NCBI GenBank assembly: GCA_963777285.1
Contig: CAVZPR010000001.1
Coordinates: 558,001 to 622,000, forward strand
Direction of reading: 5' to 3'
DNA: 64,000 nt
DNA from: JAFARE01 sp963777285
Lineage (GTDB): Bacteria; Chloroflexota; Dormibacteria; Aeolococcales; Aeolococcaceae
Within the stretch, counting starts at the first letter, position 1. The number at the start of each line of letters is the position of its first letter. The notes below the pieces were generated by a model. The model saw nothing but the letters and a program-made list of their open reading frames with translations, did not search any database and was not told where the DNA came from. A program made the translations under genes and the position numbers. Shown here in pieces: positions 40,740 to 48,472 of the stretch.

Positions 40740-43234
40740 AGCTGTCGCTGCGCTGGCTGCGCGACTATGCGGCGCTCGACGCGACCCTCGATCTCCTGGT
40801 GCGCACGCTGGTCGAGACCGGTACGGAGGTGGGCGCCACCGAGGATTTCGCCGCCGGCATCGTCGTGGCGCGCGTGCTCGCACTCGAACCCATGCCCGGG
40901 TCCACCCACGGTCTGCAGATCGCCGACGTCGACGTCGGACCGTCGCCGCCGCCGGTGCTCGCGGCCATGGGCATCGCCACCGATCCGCTGCGGGTGGTCA
41001 CGGGCGCCCCCAACGTGCGCGCCGGCGACCTGGTGCCGTACGCGCCGCCGGGGACGCGCCCGCCGGCCTTGGACGAACCGCTGGGGGTGCGCACCTACCG
41101 CGGCAAGCACCGCTCGCCGGGGATGCTGCTGTCACCCGCGGAGCTGGGCCTGGGCGACGACGCCGGTGGGCTCATGGTGTTGGAGCGCGGCACACCAGGA
41201 CAGCCGCTGCGCGACGTCGTCGACCTCGATGTGGTCATCGACGCAGAGGTGACGACCAACCGCCCCGACTGCCTCTGCCACCTGGGAATCGCCCGCGAGC
41301 TCGCCGCCGCACTGGGCGAGCCGCTCAACGAGCCGGACAGGTCGATCCCCGAGTCGCACGCATCCTCCGTGGCCACCGCGCAACGCACCACCGTGGCCGT
41401 CGAGGATGCCGGCGCGTGCCCGCGGTTCGCGGTGCGCGTGGTGGAGAACGTGCGCATCGGTCGCTCACCCGAGTGGATGCAGCGCCGGCTTCGCGCGGTG
41501 GGGCTGCGACCGATCAATGGCGTCGTCGACGTCACCAACTTCGTGGCCCGCGAGCTGGGCCAGCCGCTGCACGCCTTCGACCTCGACAAGCTGGTCGCGG
41601 CGACCGCCGCGACGGACGGCCGGGCCGGTGTGGTGGTGCGCCGGGCGCGCGCCGGTGAGCGCCTCGTCACGCTGGACGGCGTCGACCGCGAGCTGGCGAG
41701 CGGTGACATCGCAGTCTGCGCCGGCTCACGAGTGGTCAGCCTGGCGGGCGTGATGGGCGGCCTGGACACCGCGGTCGACGACAACACCCGCGCCGTGCTC
41801 ATCGAGGCCGCCACCTGGGACGGCATCGCCGTGCGCGCCACCGCGACGCGGCTGGGGCTGCGCACCGACGCGTCGACGCTCTTCGAGAAGGGGCTGAGCG
41901 ACACGCTGCCGCCCCTGGCGCTGGATCGTGCTGCGCGTCTCATGGTCGAGGCATCCGGTGGGCACGTTCTCGACGGCGCGGTGGACGTGTGGGCCGGGCC
42001 GCTGCCCGAGATCGCCCCGATCGCGCTGTCCGCCGGTCAGATCGAAGCCACGCTGGGGATGGCGGTGGACGCCACCGACGCGGCGACGATCCTGGCGCAC
42101 CTCGGCTTCGCCGTCGAGCAGAGCGGCGCCGCGCTGGTGGTGGCGCCGCCCCACTTCCGCCGCGACGTGCACGTGCGCGAGGACGTGATCGAAGAGGTGG
42201 GCCGCATGCTCGGCTATGCGCGGGTGCCGAGCACCCTGCCGGGACGTCGCGTGCCGCTGGGCCCGCCGCTGCCCCCCGCTCCGGTCGAGGACGCTGTGCG
42301 CGAAGCCAGCTACGGGGCGGGGTTCGACGAGGCGATCACGTACTCGTTCACCGCCGGGGACGTGGCCGCCGTGCTCCCGGGATTGGGCGCCGGCCGGGAG
42401 CCGATCCCGCTGCGCAACCCGTTGACCTCGGACTGGCAGGTCCTGCGCACCGGCCAGCTGCCGGGCCTGGCTCAGTCCCTGGCGCTGAACCTGAGCCGGG
42501 GCGTGGAGGAGGCGGCGCTGTTCGAGCTGGGCCGCGCTTTCTGGGAGGGCGAGCGGCGCGGGCTCCCCGAGGGGTCGACGGCTGACGGGGCCGACTCGCG
42601 CCTGACGCCTTTGCCCGCGGAGCCGCTGCTGCTGAGCGTGATCGTCCACCGCGAGGGCGGCGCGGGCGAGGCGGCGCACACCCTGCGCCACATCCAAGCG
42701 CTGTTCCAAAGCCTGGTCCGGGAGCTGGCCGGTGTGCGGCTCGACTGGGGCCCGGCCGAGCTGGCGGGAATGATTCCCGGTCGGACCGGCGAGGGGGCCG
42801 CCGGGGGCAGGCGCGTGGCCGTCGCCGGTGAGCTCGACGCTGCCGCGATGCGGCGCTTCGACCTCCGCGGCCGGATCGTCGCCGGGGAGCTCGACATCGA
42901 GGCGCTCACCGCCGGGTTCCAGCGGCCGGTGCGCTACGCACCCCCGCCGCGGCTTCCCGCCGTGGTCCATGACCTGGCGGTCACGGTGCGGTCGGACGAG
43001 CGCGCCGGCGCGGCGCTGGATGTCATCCGCATGGCCGGCGGCGACCTCCTGGAGCAGGCTGAGCTGTACGACGAGTACCGGGGCGAGGCGGTCGGCGCGG
43101 GACGCAAGGGCTGGACCTTCCGCCTGACGTTCCGGGCTCCGGACCGGACCCTCACCGGCGACGAGGCGGTGGCGGCACAAGCGGCGATCGCGCGCGCCCT
43201 GCAGGAGCGCTGCGGCGCGGAGGTGCGCGCATAG
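40736..43234 (+). CDS. pheT: phenylalanyl-tRNA synthetase beta subunit
   Basis: An 832-residue PheT. In order: N-terminal LSLRWLRDYAALDATLDLLV, an EMAP/tRNA-binding-like domain (about 40-150), B3/B4 editing domain (SRTV-type core near VVDVTNFVARELGQPLHAFD), B5 domain (about 400-470, HLGFAVEQSGAALVVAPPHF), the class II-like core and a C-terminal FDX-ACB anticodon domain (FQRPVRYAPPPRLPAVVHDL). ATG 40736 overlaps the pheS stop; a longer upstream frame lies within pheS and was rejected. Confidence 0.95.
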   Translation: MKLSLRWLRDYAALDATLDLLVRTLVETGTEVGATEDFAAGIVVARVLALEPMPGSTHGLQIADVDVGPSPPPVLAAMGIATDPLRVVTGAPNVRAGDLVPYAPPGTRPPALDEPLGVRTYRGKHRSPGMLLSPAELGLGDDAGGLMVLERGTPGQPLRDVVDLDVVIDAEVTTNRPDCLCHLGIARELAAALGEPLNEPDRSIPESHASSVATAQRTTVAVEDAGACPRFAVRVVENVRIGRSPEWMQRRLRAVGLRPINGVVDVTNFVARELGQPLHAFDLDKLVAATAATDGRAGVVVRRARAGERLVTLDGVDRELASGDIAVCAGSRVVSLAGVMGGLDTAVDDNTRAVLIEAATWDGIAVRATATRLGLRTDASTLFEKGLSDTLPPLALDRAARLMVEASGGHVLDGAVDVWAGPLPEIAPIALSAGQIEATLGMAVDATDAATILAHLGFAVEQSGAALVVAPPHFRRDVHVREDVIEEVGRMLGYARVPSTLPGRRVPLGPPLPPAPVEDAVREASYGAGFDEAITYSFTAGDVAAVLPGLGAGREPIPLRNPLTSDWQVLRTGQLPGLAQSLALNLSRGVEEAALFELGRAFWEGERRGLPEGSTADGADSRLTPLPAEPLLLSVIVHREGGAGEAAHTLRHIQALFQSLVRELAGVRLDWGPAELAGMIPGRTGEGAAGGRRVAVAGELDAAAMRRFDLRGRIVAGELDIEALTAGFQRPVRYAPPPRLPAVVHDLAVTVRSDERAGAALDVIRMAGGDLLEQAELYDEYRGEAVGAGRKGWTFRLTFRAPDRTLTGDEAVAAQAAIARALQERCGAEVRA

Positions 43235-43848
43235 CCACGACCCTGGAGCGCGACTGGTTCGCGCGGCCCGCGGCGACGGTGGCGCGCGGCCTCGTGGGCT
43301 GCACGCTGCTGGTCGACGGGGACACCGCGGACGCGGTCTGCGCACGCATCGTCGAGGTGGAGGCGTACGAGGGCCTCCGCGACCCGGCGTCGCACGCGCA
43401 CCGCGGTCCGACGCCGCGCGCCGCCATCATGTTCGGTGCCGCCGGCTTTCTCTACGTGTACTTCTCGTACGGCGTGCACCACTGCGCCAACATCGTCAGC
43501 GACGTGGACGGGACGGCCGGTGCGGTGCTGCTGCGCGCTGCGTCGGTGGAGCAAGGCGCAGACGTCGTCGCTCGCCGCCGCGGTGTGCGGGATCACGACG
43601 CGCTGCTGCGCGGGCCAGGAAACCTGTGTCGCGGCTTGGGAATCTCACTCGCGGACAATGGGATGGACCTCTGCGCGCCGGGGGCGCGGCTGACGGTGCG
43701 GTCGCGCGACGCCGAGCCACCCATCGCCGTCTCGCGCCGCGTCGGCATCAGCGCCGCAGCCGACCGCGAGCTGCGCTTCACGTGGCGCGATCATCCTGCG
43801 GTGTCGGGACGGCGGCCACGGCCGCGCGTCAGCGCATCTGCGATGTGA
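43231..43848 (+). CDS. mpg: 3-methyladenine DNA glycosylase (AAG/MPG type), ATA start
   Basis: About 205 residues of the AAG family: ARIVEVEAYEGLRDPASHAH (catalytic Glu), FGAAGFLYVYFSYGVHHCAN, AVLLRAASVEQGAD and LLRGPGNLCRGLGI. The first standard start (GTG 43279) would delete the conserved LERDWFARPAATVARGLVG. ATA 43231, 7 nt after GGAGG and overlapping the pheT stop as ATAG, restores it; CTG 43243 is a second option. The enzyme excises alkylated bases such as 3-methyladenine. Confidence 0.88.
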   Translation: MATTLERDWFARPAATVARGLVGCTLLVDGDTADAVCARIVEVEAYEGLRDPASHAHRGPTPRAAIMFGAAGFLYVYFSYGVHHCANIVSDVDGTAGAVLLRAASVEQGADVVARRRGVRDHDALLRGPGNLCRGLGISLADNGMDLCAPGARLTVRSRDAEPPIAVSRRVGISAAADRELRFTWRDHPAVSGRRPRPRVSASAM

Positions 43849-43870
43849 CGCGAAGCCGCTGCGGGCGGGG

Positions 43871-43901
43871 CAAAAAAGAAGGGACCGGCTGAGCCGGTCC
43901 C
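43871..43901 (-). terminator. intrinsic terminator, minus strand
   Basis: On the minus strand GGGACCGGC-TCA-GCCGGTCCC (9-bp perfect stem) is followed by TTCTTTTTTG. The + strand side has no T tract, so it mainly ends minus-strand RNA, though it could also help end mpg transcripts. Confidence 0.8.
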
Positions 43902-44108
43902 TGTGTATCTGTTGCGCCGTTTCTAAGCGGCAGCCCGGTAGACATTCCCGGGCCTGATTGTGTTGTGAGGCCGTTGGCCTCAGCGGTACTCGCCCGGTCC
44001 CGCGGCGCAGCCGCGACCCCGGGCCTCAGACCTCCGCTCGGCCGTGCCTCAGTCGTTCCCAGACGGTGCTTGCGATCGTGATCACCTCCGTCTGAAGGGT
44101 GTGTACCT
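43871..44108 (-). ncRNA. probable structured small RNA between mpg and yebC
   Basis: A minus-strand transcription unit of about 240 nt: promoter at 44115-44143 and intrinsic terminator at 43871-43901, with no long minus-strand frame. Internal stems include CAGACGG/CCGTCTG near the 5' end, GCGGC-TGC-GCCGC, TGAGGCC-AAC-GGCCTCA and CCCGG...CCGGG. Near its 5' end a strong GGAGGTGATC precedes a 16-codon frame starting at ATC (44076-44026; MASTVWERLR... if initiated there). It does not match tmRNA, RNase P, SRP, 6S or the common riboswitch cores that I can recall. It could be a regulatory RNA, a leader-peptide remnant or dual-function. Confidence 0.5.
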
Positions 44109-44114
44109 TCCTCG

Positions 44115-44143
44115 ATGATAGACCGAATCCGCGCCGCTTCCAA
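44115..44143 (-). promoter_or_regulatory. promoter of the minus-strand small RNA
   Basis: On the minus strand TTGGAA (44143-44138), a 17-nt spacer and TATCAT (44120-44115): the best-spaced sigma-70-type promoter in the window. Confidence 0.65.
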
Positions 44144-44205
44144 CACCCAAACCGCGCCCGTGTGGCTGACGAGCGGAGCCGTAGAACTCGGAGCAGATCG
44201 GAGCC

Positions 44206-44211
44206 TACAAT
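44206..44211 (+). promoter_or_regulatory. -10 box for yebC
   Basis: TACAAT 31 nt before ATG 44243, leaving a leader of about 25 nt with GGAGG at 44234-44238. The 394-bp gap 43849-44242 otherwise holds the minus-strand RNA and its signals. Confidence 0.5.
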
Positions 44212-44242
44212 TCCGAACACTCGTTCGCTTCCTGGAGGTCCC

Positions 44243-45001
44243 ATGTCCGGCCACAGCAAATGGGCTGGCATCAAGCACAAGAAGGCGGTCGTCGACGCCC
44301 GCCGCGGCCAGGTGTTCACCAAGGTGGCGCGTGAGCTGGCGGTCTCGGCGCGCGAGGGTGGCCCCGATCCCGCGGGCAACTTCCGCCTGCGCCTCGCGAT
44401 CCAGAAGGCCCGCGAGGTCAACATGCCCGCCGACAACATCGACCGCGCCATCCAGCGTGGCGCCGGCGGCAAGGAGGGAGCGCAGCTCGAGGAGGTGCGC
44501 TACGAGGGCTACGGCCCCAACGGCGTCGCCGTGATGGTCGACACCGTGACGGACAACCGCAACCGGACGGTGGCGGCCATCCGCAACGTCTTCACTCGAG
44601 CCGGCGGGTCGCTCGGAGAGACGAACAGTGTTGCCTGGATGTTCACGCAGCAGGGCCTGATCCGCGTCGACGCGCGCGGCCGAGACCCCGAGGAGCTGGC
44701 GCTCGAGCTGCTCGACGCCGTCGACGTCGGCGACGACGGCGACGTCACGGTGGACGGCCGTGAAGTGCAGGTGACCGTGGCGCCGGCGCGCTTCGAGGAG
44801 ACGCGCCGCACCCTCGAGGAACGCGGCTACACCATCGACACCGCCGAGGTGACCATGAATCCCAGCACCTCCGTCGAGCTCGACGCGCGCCAGGCACCTG
44901 CCGTGCTGCGCCTGCTCGACGCGCTCGAGGAGCACGACGACGTCCAGCAGGTCTATGCCAACGCCGAGATACCGGACGACGTCCTCGAATCCGTGGGCTG
45001 A
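44243..45001 (+). CDS. yebC: YebC/TACO1-family protein
   Basis: A 252-residue YebC protein beginning SGHSKWAGIKHKKAVVDARR, with NMPADNIDRAIQRGAGG, YEGYGPNGVAVMVDTVTDNR and NVFTRAGGSLGETNSVAWMF. The family includes transcription regulators and, more recently, translation factors that ease polyproline stalls. ATG 44243 has GGAGG at 4 nt. Placement before ruvC is widely conserved. Confidence 0.94.
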   Translation: MSGHSKWAGIKHKKAVVDARRGQVFTKVARELAVSAREGGPDPAGNFRLRLAIQKAREVNMPADNIDRAIQRGAGGKEGAQLEEVRYEGYGPNGVAVMVDTVTDNRNRTVAAIRNVFTRAGGSLGETNSVAWMFTQQGLIRVDARGRDPEELALELLDAVDVGDDGDVTVDGREVQVTVAPARFEETRRTLEERGYTIDTAEVTMNPSTSVELDARQAPAVLRLLDALEEHDDVQQVYANAEIPDDVLESVG

Positions 45002-45042
45002 CGCCCGCCCGGCCCGCCGAAGCCGTGTCGAGGTGAAAGAGC

Positions 45043-45171
45043 CGTCGCGGGTCCTGCCGCCTTCGGGTGCCCCCCGCGCGGCTCCTCGGGAATCGCCGCG
45101 CGGGTTCCTCCCCTCCGGCGTCACCCGCGACGGCACATCGATGGTCTTCCCCTCCGGCAGGACCCGCGACG
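45043..45171. repeat. 129-bp palindromic intergenic element (yebC-ruvC gap)
   Basis: Perfect 17-bp inverted arms CGTCGCGGGTCCTGCCG (45043-45059) and its complement (45155-45171). Inside is a 10-bp perfect hairpin CCCGCGCGGC/GCCGCGCGGG (45073-45082 with 45095-45104). GCCGTCGCGGG (45041-45051) can alternatively pair with CCCGCGACGGC (45124-45134). A near-direct repeat beginning TCCCCTCCGGC occurs twice. It fills most of the 198-bp gap and contains no gene. Confidence 0.75.
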
Positions 45172-45199
45172 AGATAGCCGACTCGCCGGACGCGATGGC

Positions 45200-45760
45200 A
45201 TGACGCGGGTGCTCGGCGTCGATCCTGGGTTGGGCCGCACGGGCATCGCGCTGGTGGACGGCGCGCCCGGGGCGCTGGAGCTGGTCAGCGCGGCGCGGCT
45301 GGACACCGTGCCGCAGACGAGCGAGGCGGCGCGCCTGGCGAACCTGTTCGCCCTGGTGCTGGATGCGATGGAGACGCTGCGTCCCGAGGTGGTCGCCGTG
45401 GAGCAGCTTTTCCTGTCGACGAACCGGCGCACCGCCATGCGCGTGAGCGAGGCGCGCGGCGTCATCCTCTGCGCGGCGGGCCGGCTCGGTCTGCCCGTCG
45501 CCGAGTACACGCCCAATCAGGTGAAGGAGGCGGTGTGCGGCCACGGCGGCGCGTCAAAGCCGCAGGTGGGCCGCATGACGCGGCAGCTGCTCGGGCTCGA
45601 CACCGCCTCGGACGACGTCGCCGACGCCTGCGCCGTCGCCGTCTGCCACCACCACCGCGCGGGTCTCAGCACGCTGCTTCGGGCGGCGCCCCGTGTCATG
45701 CCCGCGCGCCTGGAGGCTGCGGTCGCGCGGGCTCGGGCCAGGCTCGGGGTGGTGCGGTGA
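45200..45760 (+). CDS. ruvC: Holliday junction resolvase RuvC
   Basis: A 186-residue RuvC with the four acidic residues: Asp in VLGVDPGLGRTGIAL, Glu in VVAVEQLFLSTNRRTAMRVS, and the Asp pair in ASDDVADACAVAVCHHH. The DNA-binding YTPNQVKEAVCGHGGASKPQ is intact. It resolves Holliday junctions bound by RuvAB, encoded next. ATG 45200. Confidence 0.95.
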   Translation: MTRVLGVDPGLGRTGIALVDGAPGALELVSAARLDTVPQTSEAARLANLFALVLDAMETLRPEVVAVEQLFLSTNRRTAMRVSEARGVILCAAGRLGLPVAEYTPNQVKEAVCGHGGASKPQVGRMTRQLLGLDTASDDVADACAVAVCHHHRAGLSTLLRAAPRVMPARLEAAVARARARLGVVR

Positions 45761-46365
45761 TCGGGATGATCCGCGGGCGCGTCGCCGCAGCGGCGACGGA
45801 CCACGTGATCGTCGACGCGGGTGGCGTGGGGTACCTGGTGTACTGCCACCTGCGCACCCTGGCGGCGCTGCGCGGCTCCGACCGCGACGAGGTGGTCCTG
45901 CACGTGCACACCAGCGTCAGCGAGGACGCAATCCGGCTCTTCGGCTTTCTCAGCGCCGAGGAGCTGCGGCTGTTCCAGCTGCTGATCGGCGTGGAGCGCA
46001 TCGGCCCCAAGGCGGCGCTGAGCATCCTCGGCCGCGCCGAGCTGCCGGCGATGGTTCGCGCCATCCGCTCGGGCGACGCCGCGCTCGTGGCGACGGTACC
46101 CGGCGTCGGTCCCAAGACCGCGGAGCGCGTGATCCTCGAGCTGCGCGACAAGCTCGACGGCCTGGCGCTCCCCGGCCAGCCCGCGGCAACCAGGACCGCC
46201 CACGAGGAGGCGGTGAGCGCCGCCATCGCCGGGCTCGTCGGTCTGGGTTTCCGCGAGCCGGAGGCGCGCGCGGCGATCTCGTCGGCCGCCGACGGTGAGG
46301 ACCTCGACGTCGCGAGCCTGGTGGGACGCGCGCTGCGAACGCTCGACGCGGCGGCGGCGCGGTGA
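45757..46365 (+). CDS. ruvA: Holliday junction branch-migration protein RuvA
   Basis: A 202-residue RuvA: N-terminal OB fold (MIRGRVAAAATDHVIVDAGG, LHVHTSVSEDAIRLFGF), two helix-hairpin-helix motifs (LIGVERIGPKAALSILG and TVPGVGPKTAERVILELRDK) and a C-terminal UBA-like domain (AAIAGLVGLGFREPEARAAI) that contacts RuvB. GTG 45757 overlaps the ruvC stop; ATG 45766 is a possible alternative. Confidence 0.94.
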   Translation: MIGMIRGRVAAAATDHVIVDAGGVGYLVYCHLRTLAALRGSDRDEVVLHVHTSVSEDAIRLFGFLSAEELRLFQLLIGVERIGPKAALSILGRAELPAMVRAIRSGDAALVATVPGVGPKTAERVILELRDKLDGLALPGQPAATRTAHEEAVSAAIAGLVGLGFREPEARAAISSAADGEDLDVASLVGRALRTLDAAAAR

Positions 46366-47411
46366 GCGACGAGCGCGCCGTGGCCGCGGGCGTGCTGGAA
46401 GAGGAGCAGGCGAGCGACGTCGCGCTGCGACCCAAGCGGCTGAGCGAGTTCGTCGGCCAGCCGGCCGTGCACGAGCAGGTGCGCATCCTCGTCGAGGCGG
46501 CGACGCAGCGCGGCGAGGCGCTCGACCACGTCCTCCTGCACGGACCTCCAGGTCTGGGCAAGACGACGCTGGCGCAGATCATCGCCAACGAGATGGGGGT
46601 CAATGCGCGGCTCACCAGCGGCCCCGCGCTGGAGCACCAGGGGATGCTCGCCTCCATCCTCACCAGCCTCGACGACCGCGACGTCTTCTTCATCGACGAG
46701 GTGCACCGCCTCAACCGCGCCGTGGAGGAGGCGCTGTATCCCGCGATGGAGGACCTGGCCTTCGACTTCGTCGCCGGCAAGGGCGCGGGAGCGCAGACGC
46801 TGCGACTGTCGCTCAACCGCTTCACGGTCATCGCCGCGACGACGCGCGCGGGCGCGCTGGGCGGTCCGCTGCGCGACCGGTTCGGCGTGACGTTCCGTCT
46901 CGACTTCTACGGCGTCGACGAGCTGGTCGCGATCATCAACCGCTCGGCGGCGCTGCTGGGCGTCGACGTCGACGCGGCGGGAGCGGCATTCCTGGCGCGG
47001 CGCGCGCGAGGCACGCCGCGCATCGCCAACCGGCTGCTGCGCCGCGCGCGCGACTTCGCGCAGGTGCGCGCCGCCGGGCACGTGGATGAGGCGGTGGCGG
47101 CCGCGGCGCTCGACGTGCTCGGCGTCGACGCGCTGGGGCTCGACGACCTGGACAGGCGTGTGCTCGCCGTGCTCACCGGATCGCTGCGAGGCCACCCCAT
47201 GGGCGCGCACACCATCGCCGTGAGCGTGCAGGAGGATCCCGACACCATCGAGGACATCGTCGAGCCGTTCCTCATCCGCATCGGACTTCTGGCGCGCACC
47301 CCGCGCGGCCGCCTGGCGACGGCCGCGGCCTACCGCCACCTCGGACTGCCGGCGCCGGCGAGCGCGCCTGGAGCGGACCAACCCTCCCAGGCCTCGCTCT
47401 TCACGTCGTGA
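46362..47411 (+). CDS. ruvB: Holliday junction branch-migration ATPase RuvB
   Basis: A 349-residue AAA+ motor: RPKRLSEFVGQ-type start (LRPKRLSEFVGQPAVHEQVR), Walker A LHGPPGLGKTTLAQIIANEM, TSGPALEHQGML, Walker B FFIDEVHRLNRAVEEALYPA, sensor AATTRAGALGGPLRDRFGV and C-terminal winged helix ending near VEPFLIRIGLLARTPRGR. GTG 46362 overlaps the ruvA stop and the gene overlaps queA. Confidence 0.96.
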   Translation: MSDERAVAAGVLEEEQASDVALRPKRLSEFVGQPAVHEQVRILVEAATQRGEALDHVLLHGPPGLGKTTLAQIIANEMGVNARLTSGPALEHQGMLASILTSLDDRDVFFIDEVHRLNRAVEEALYPAMEDLAFDFVAGKGAGAQTLRLSLNRFTVIAATTRAGALGGPLRDRFGVTFRLDFYGVDELVAIINRSAALLGVDVDAAGAAFLARRARGTPRIANRLLRRARDFAQVRAAGHVDEAVAAAALDVLGVDALGLDDLDRRVLAVLTGSLRGHPMGAHTIAVSVQEDPDTIEDIVEPFLIRIGLLARTPRGRLATAAAYRHLGLPAPASAPGADQPSQASLFTS

Positions 47412-48472
47412 TCGCCACCCGCAGCAGGAGCGCCACGGAGCGCACCGGCTGGTACGACTACAGCCTGCCCGCGGATCGCATCGCGCAGGAACCACTTGCC
47501 GATCGGGACGCGTCGTTGTTGCTGCACGCCCATCGCGACGGCCGGCTCGACGACCGCCGCTTCCGCGAGCTGCCGCAGCTGCTGCGCGAGGGCGACCTGC
47601 TGGTGGTCAACGACACGCGCGTGCGACGTGCACGGGTGCGCGGCCGGTCGGCGGGCGGCCACGACGTGGAGCTGCTGGTGCTGCACGCCCGCGGCGACGG
47701 AAGCTTCCTCTGCCTCACCAGGCCGGCGCGTCACGCGCGCCCGGGGACGCGCATCAGCGTTGCCGCAGACGTCGACGCGGCCGTGCTCGCGATCGACGCG
47801 TCGCATCCCGGCGCGCGCGTGATCCGCTTCGACTGCGATGACCCCGAAGCGATGCTCGAACGCCACGGCGAGGCCCCGCTGCCGCCGTACATCCGCGCAT
47901 CGCCGCGCGACGCGGAGCGATACCAGACGCGGTTCGCCACAGGACCGCCGGCGTCGGCAGCCGCGCCGACAGCAGGGCTGCACTTCACCGACTCGGTGAT
48001 GAACGACCTGCAGGCCCACGGCGTGGGCTGGACGGCTGTGCGGCTCGACGTCGGCCTCGCGACGTTCGCGCCCATCCGCGCGGAGAGCCTGGACGAGCAC
48101 CGCATGCACGAGGAGCATTTCGAGCTTCCCGGTGAGGCCGCGGCCGCGATCGATGGAACACGTGCGCGCGGCGGCCGCGTGGTCGCCGTCGGCACCACCG
48201 TCGTGCGCGTGCTGGAGACGTGCGCGCAGCGTGACGGCAGGGTCGAGCCACGCGCCGGCGTCACGGCGCTGTTCCTCCGCCCGGGGCACAGGTTCAGGGT
48301 CGTGGACGCCCTGCTCACCAACTTCCACCAGCCGCGGTCGTCGCTGCTGGTGCTGCTCAGCGCCTTCGCCGGTGACGCGGTCTGGCGCGCGGCGTATGCG
48401 CACGCCCTCGCCGGGTCGTACCGATTCCTGTCGTTCGGCGACTGCATGCTCTGCTGGAACGCCGCAGCGTGA
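47408..48472 (+). CDS. queA: S-adenosylmethionine:tRNA ribosyltransferase-isomerase
   Basis: A 354-residue QueA, which adds the epoxycyclopentane ring precursor of queuosine from SAM. Motifs are DYSLPADRIAQEPLADRDAS, LLVVNDTRVRRARVRG, EAPLPPYIR, TAGLHFTD and LLTNFHQPRSSLLVLLSAFA. GTG 47408 overlaps ruvB; tgt follows with a 4-nt overlap, so two sequential queuosine steps are translationally coupled. Confidence 0.95.
   Translation: MIATRSRSATERTGWYDYSLPADRIAQEPLADRDASLLLHAHRDGRLDDRRFRELPQLLREGDLLVVNDTRVRRARVRGRSAGGHDVELLVLHARGDGSFLCLTRPARHARPGTRISVAADVDAAVLAIDASHPGARVIRFDCDDPEAMLERHGEAPLPPYIRASPRDAERYQTRFATGPPASAAAPTAGLHFTDSVMNDLQAHGVGWTAVRLDVGLATFAPIRAESLDEHRMHEEHFELPGEAAAAIDGTRARGGRVVAVGTTVVRVLETCAQRDGRVEPRAGVTALFLRPGHRFRVVDALLTNFHQPRSSLLVLLSAFAGDAVWRAAYAHALAGSYRFLSFGDCMLCWNAAA

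Noticed and set aside
43871..44108. tmRNA, RNase P, SRP or 6S identity for the minus-strand RNA
   Set aside because: No tRNA-like ends, no conserved RNase P or SRP loop sequences, and no long bubbled hairpin could be found by eye.
45043..45171. CRISPR array from repeated CCTCCGGC...CCCGCGACG units
   Set aside because: Only two direct copies with no regular spacers; the dominant symmetry is palindromic.
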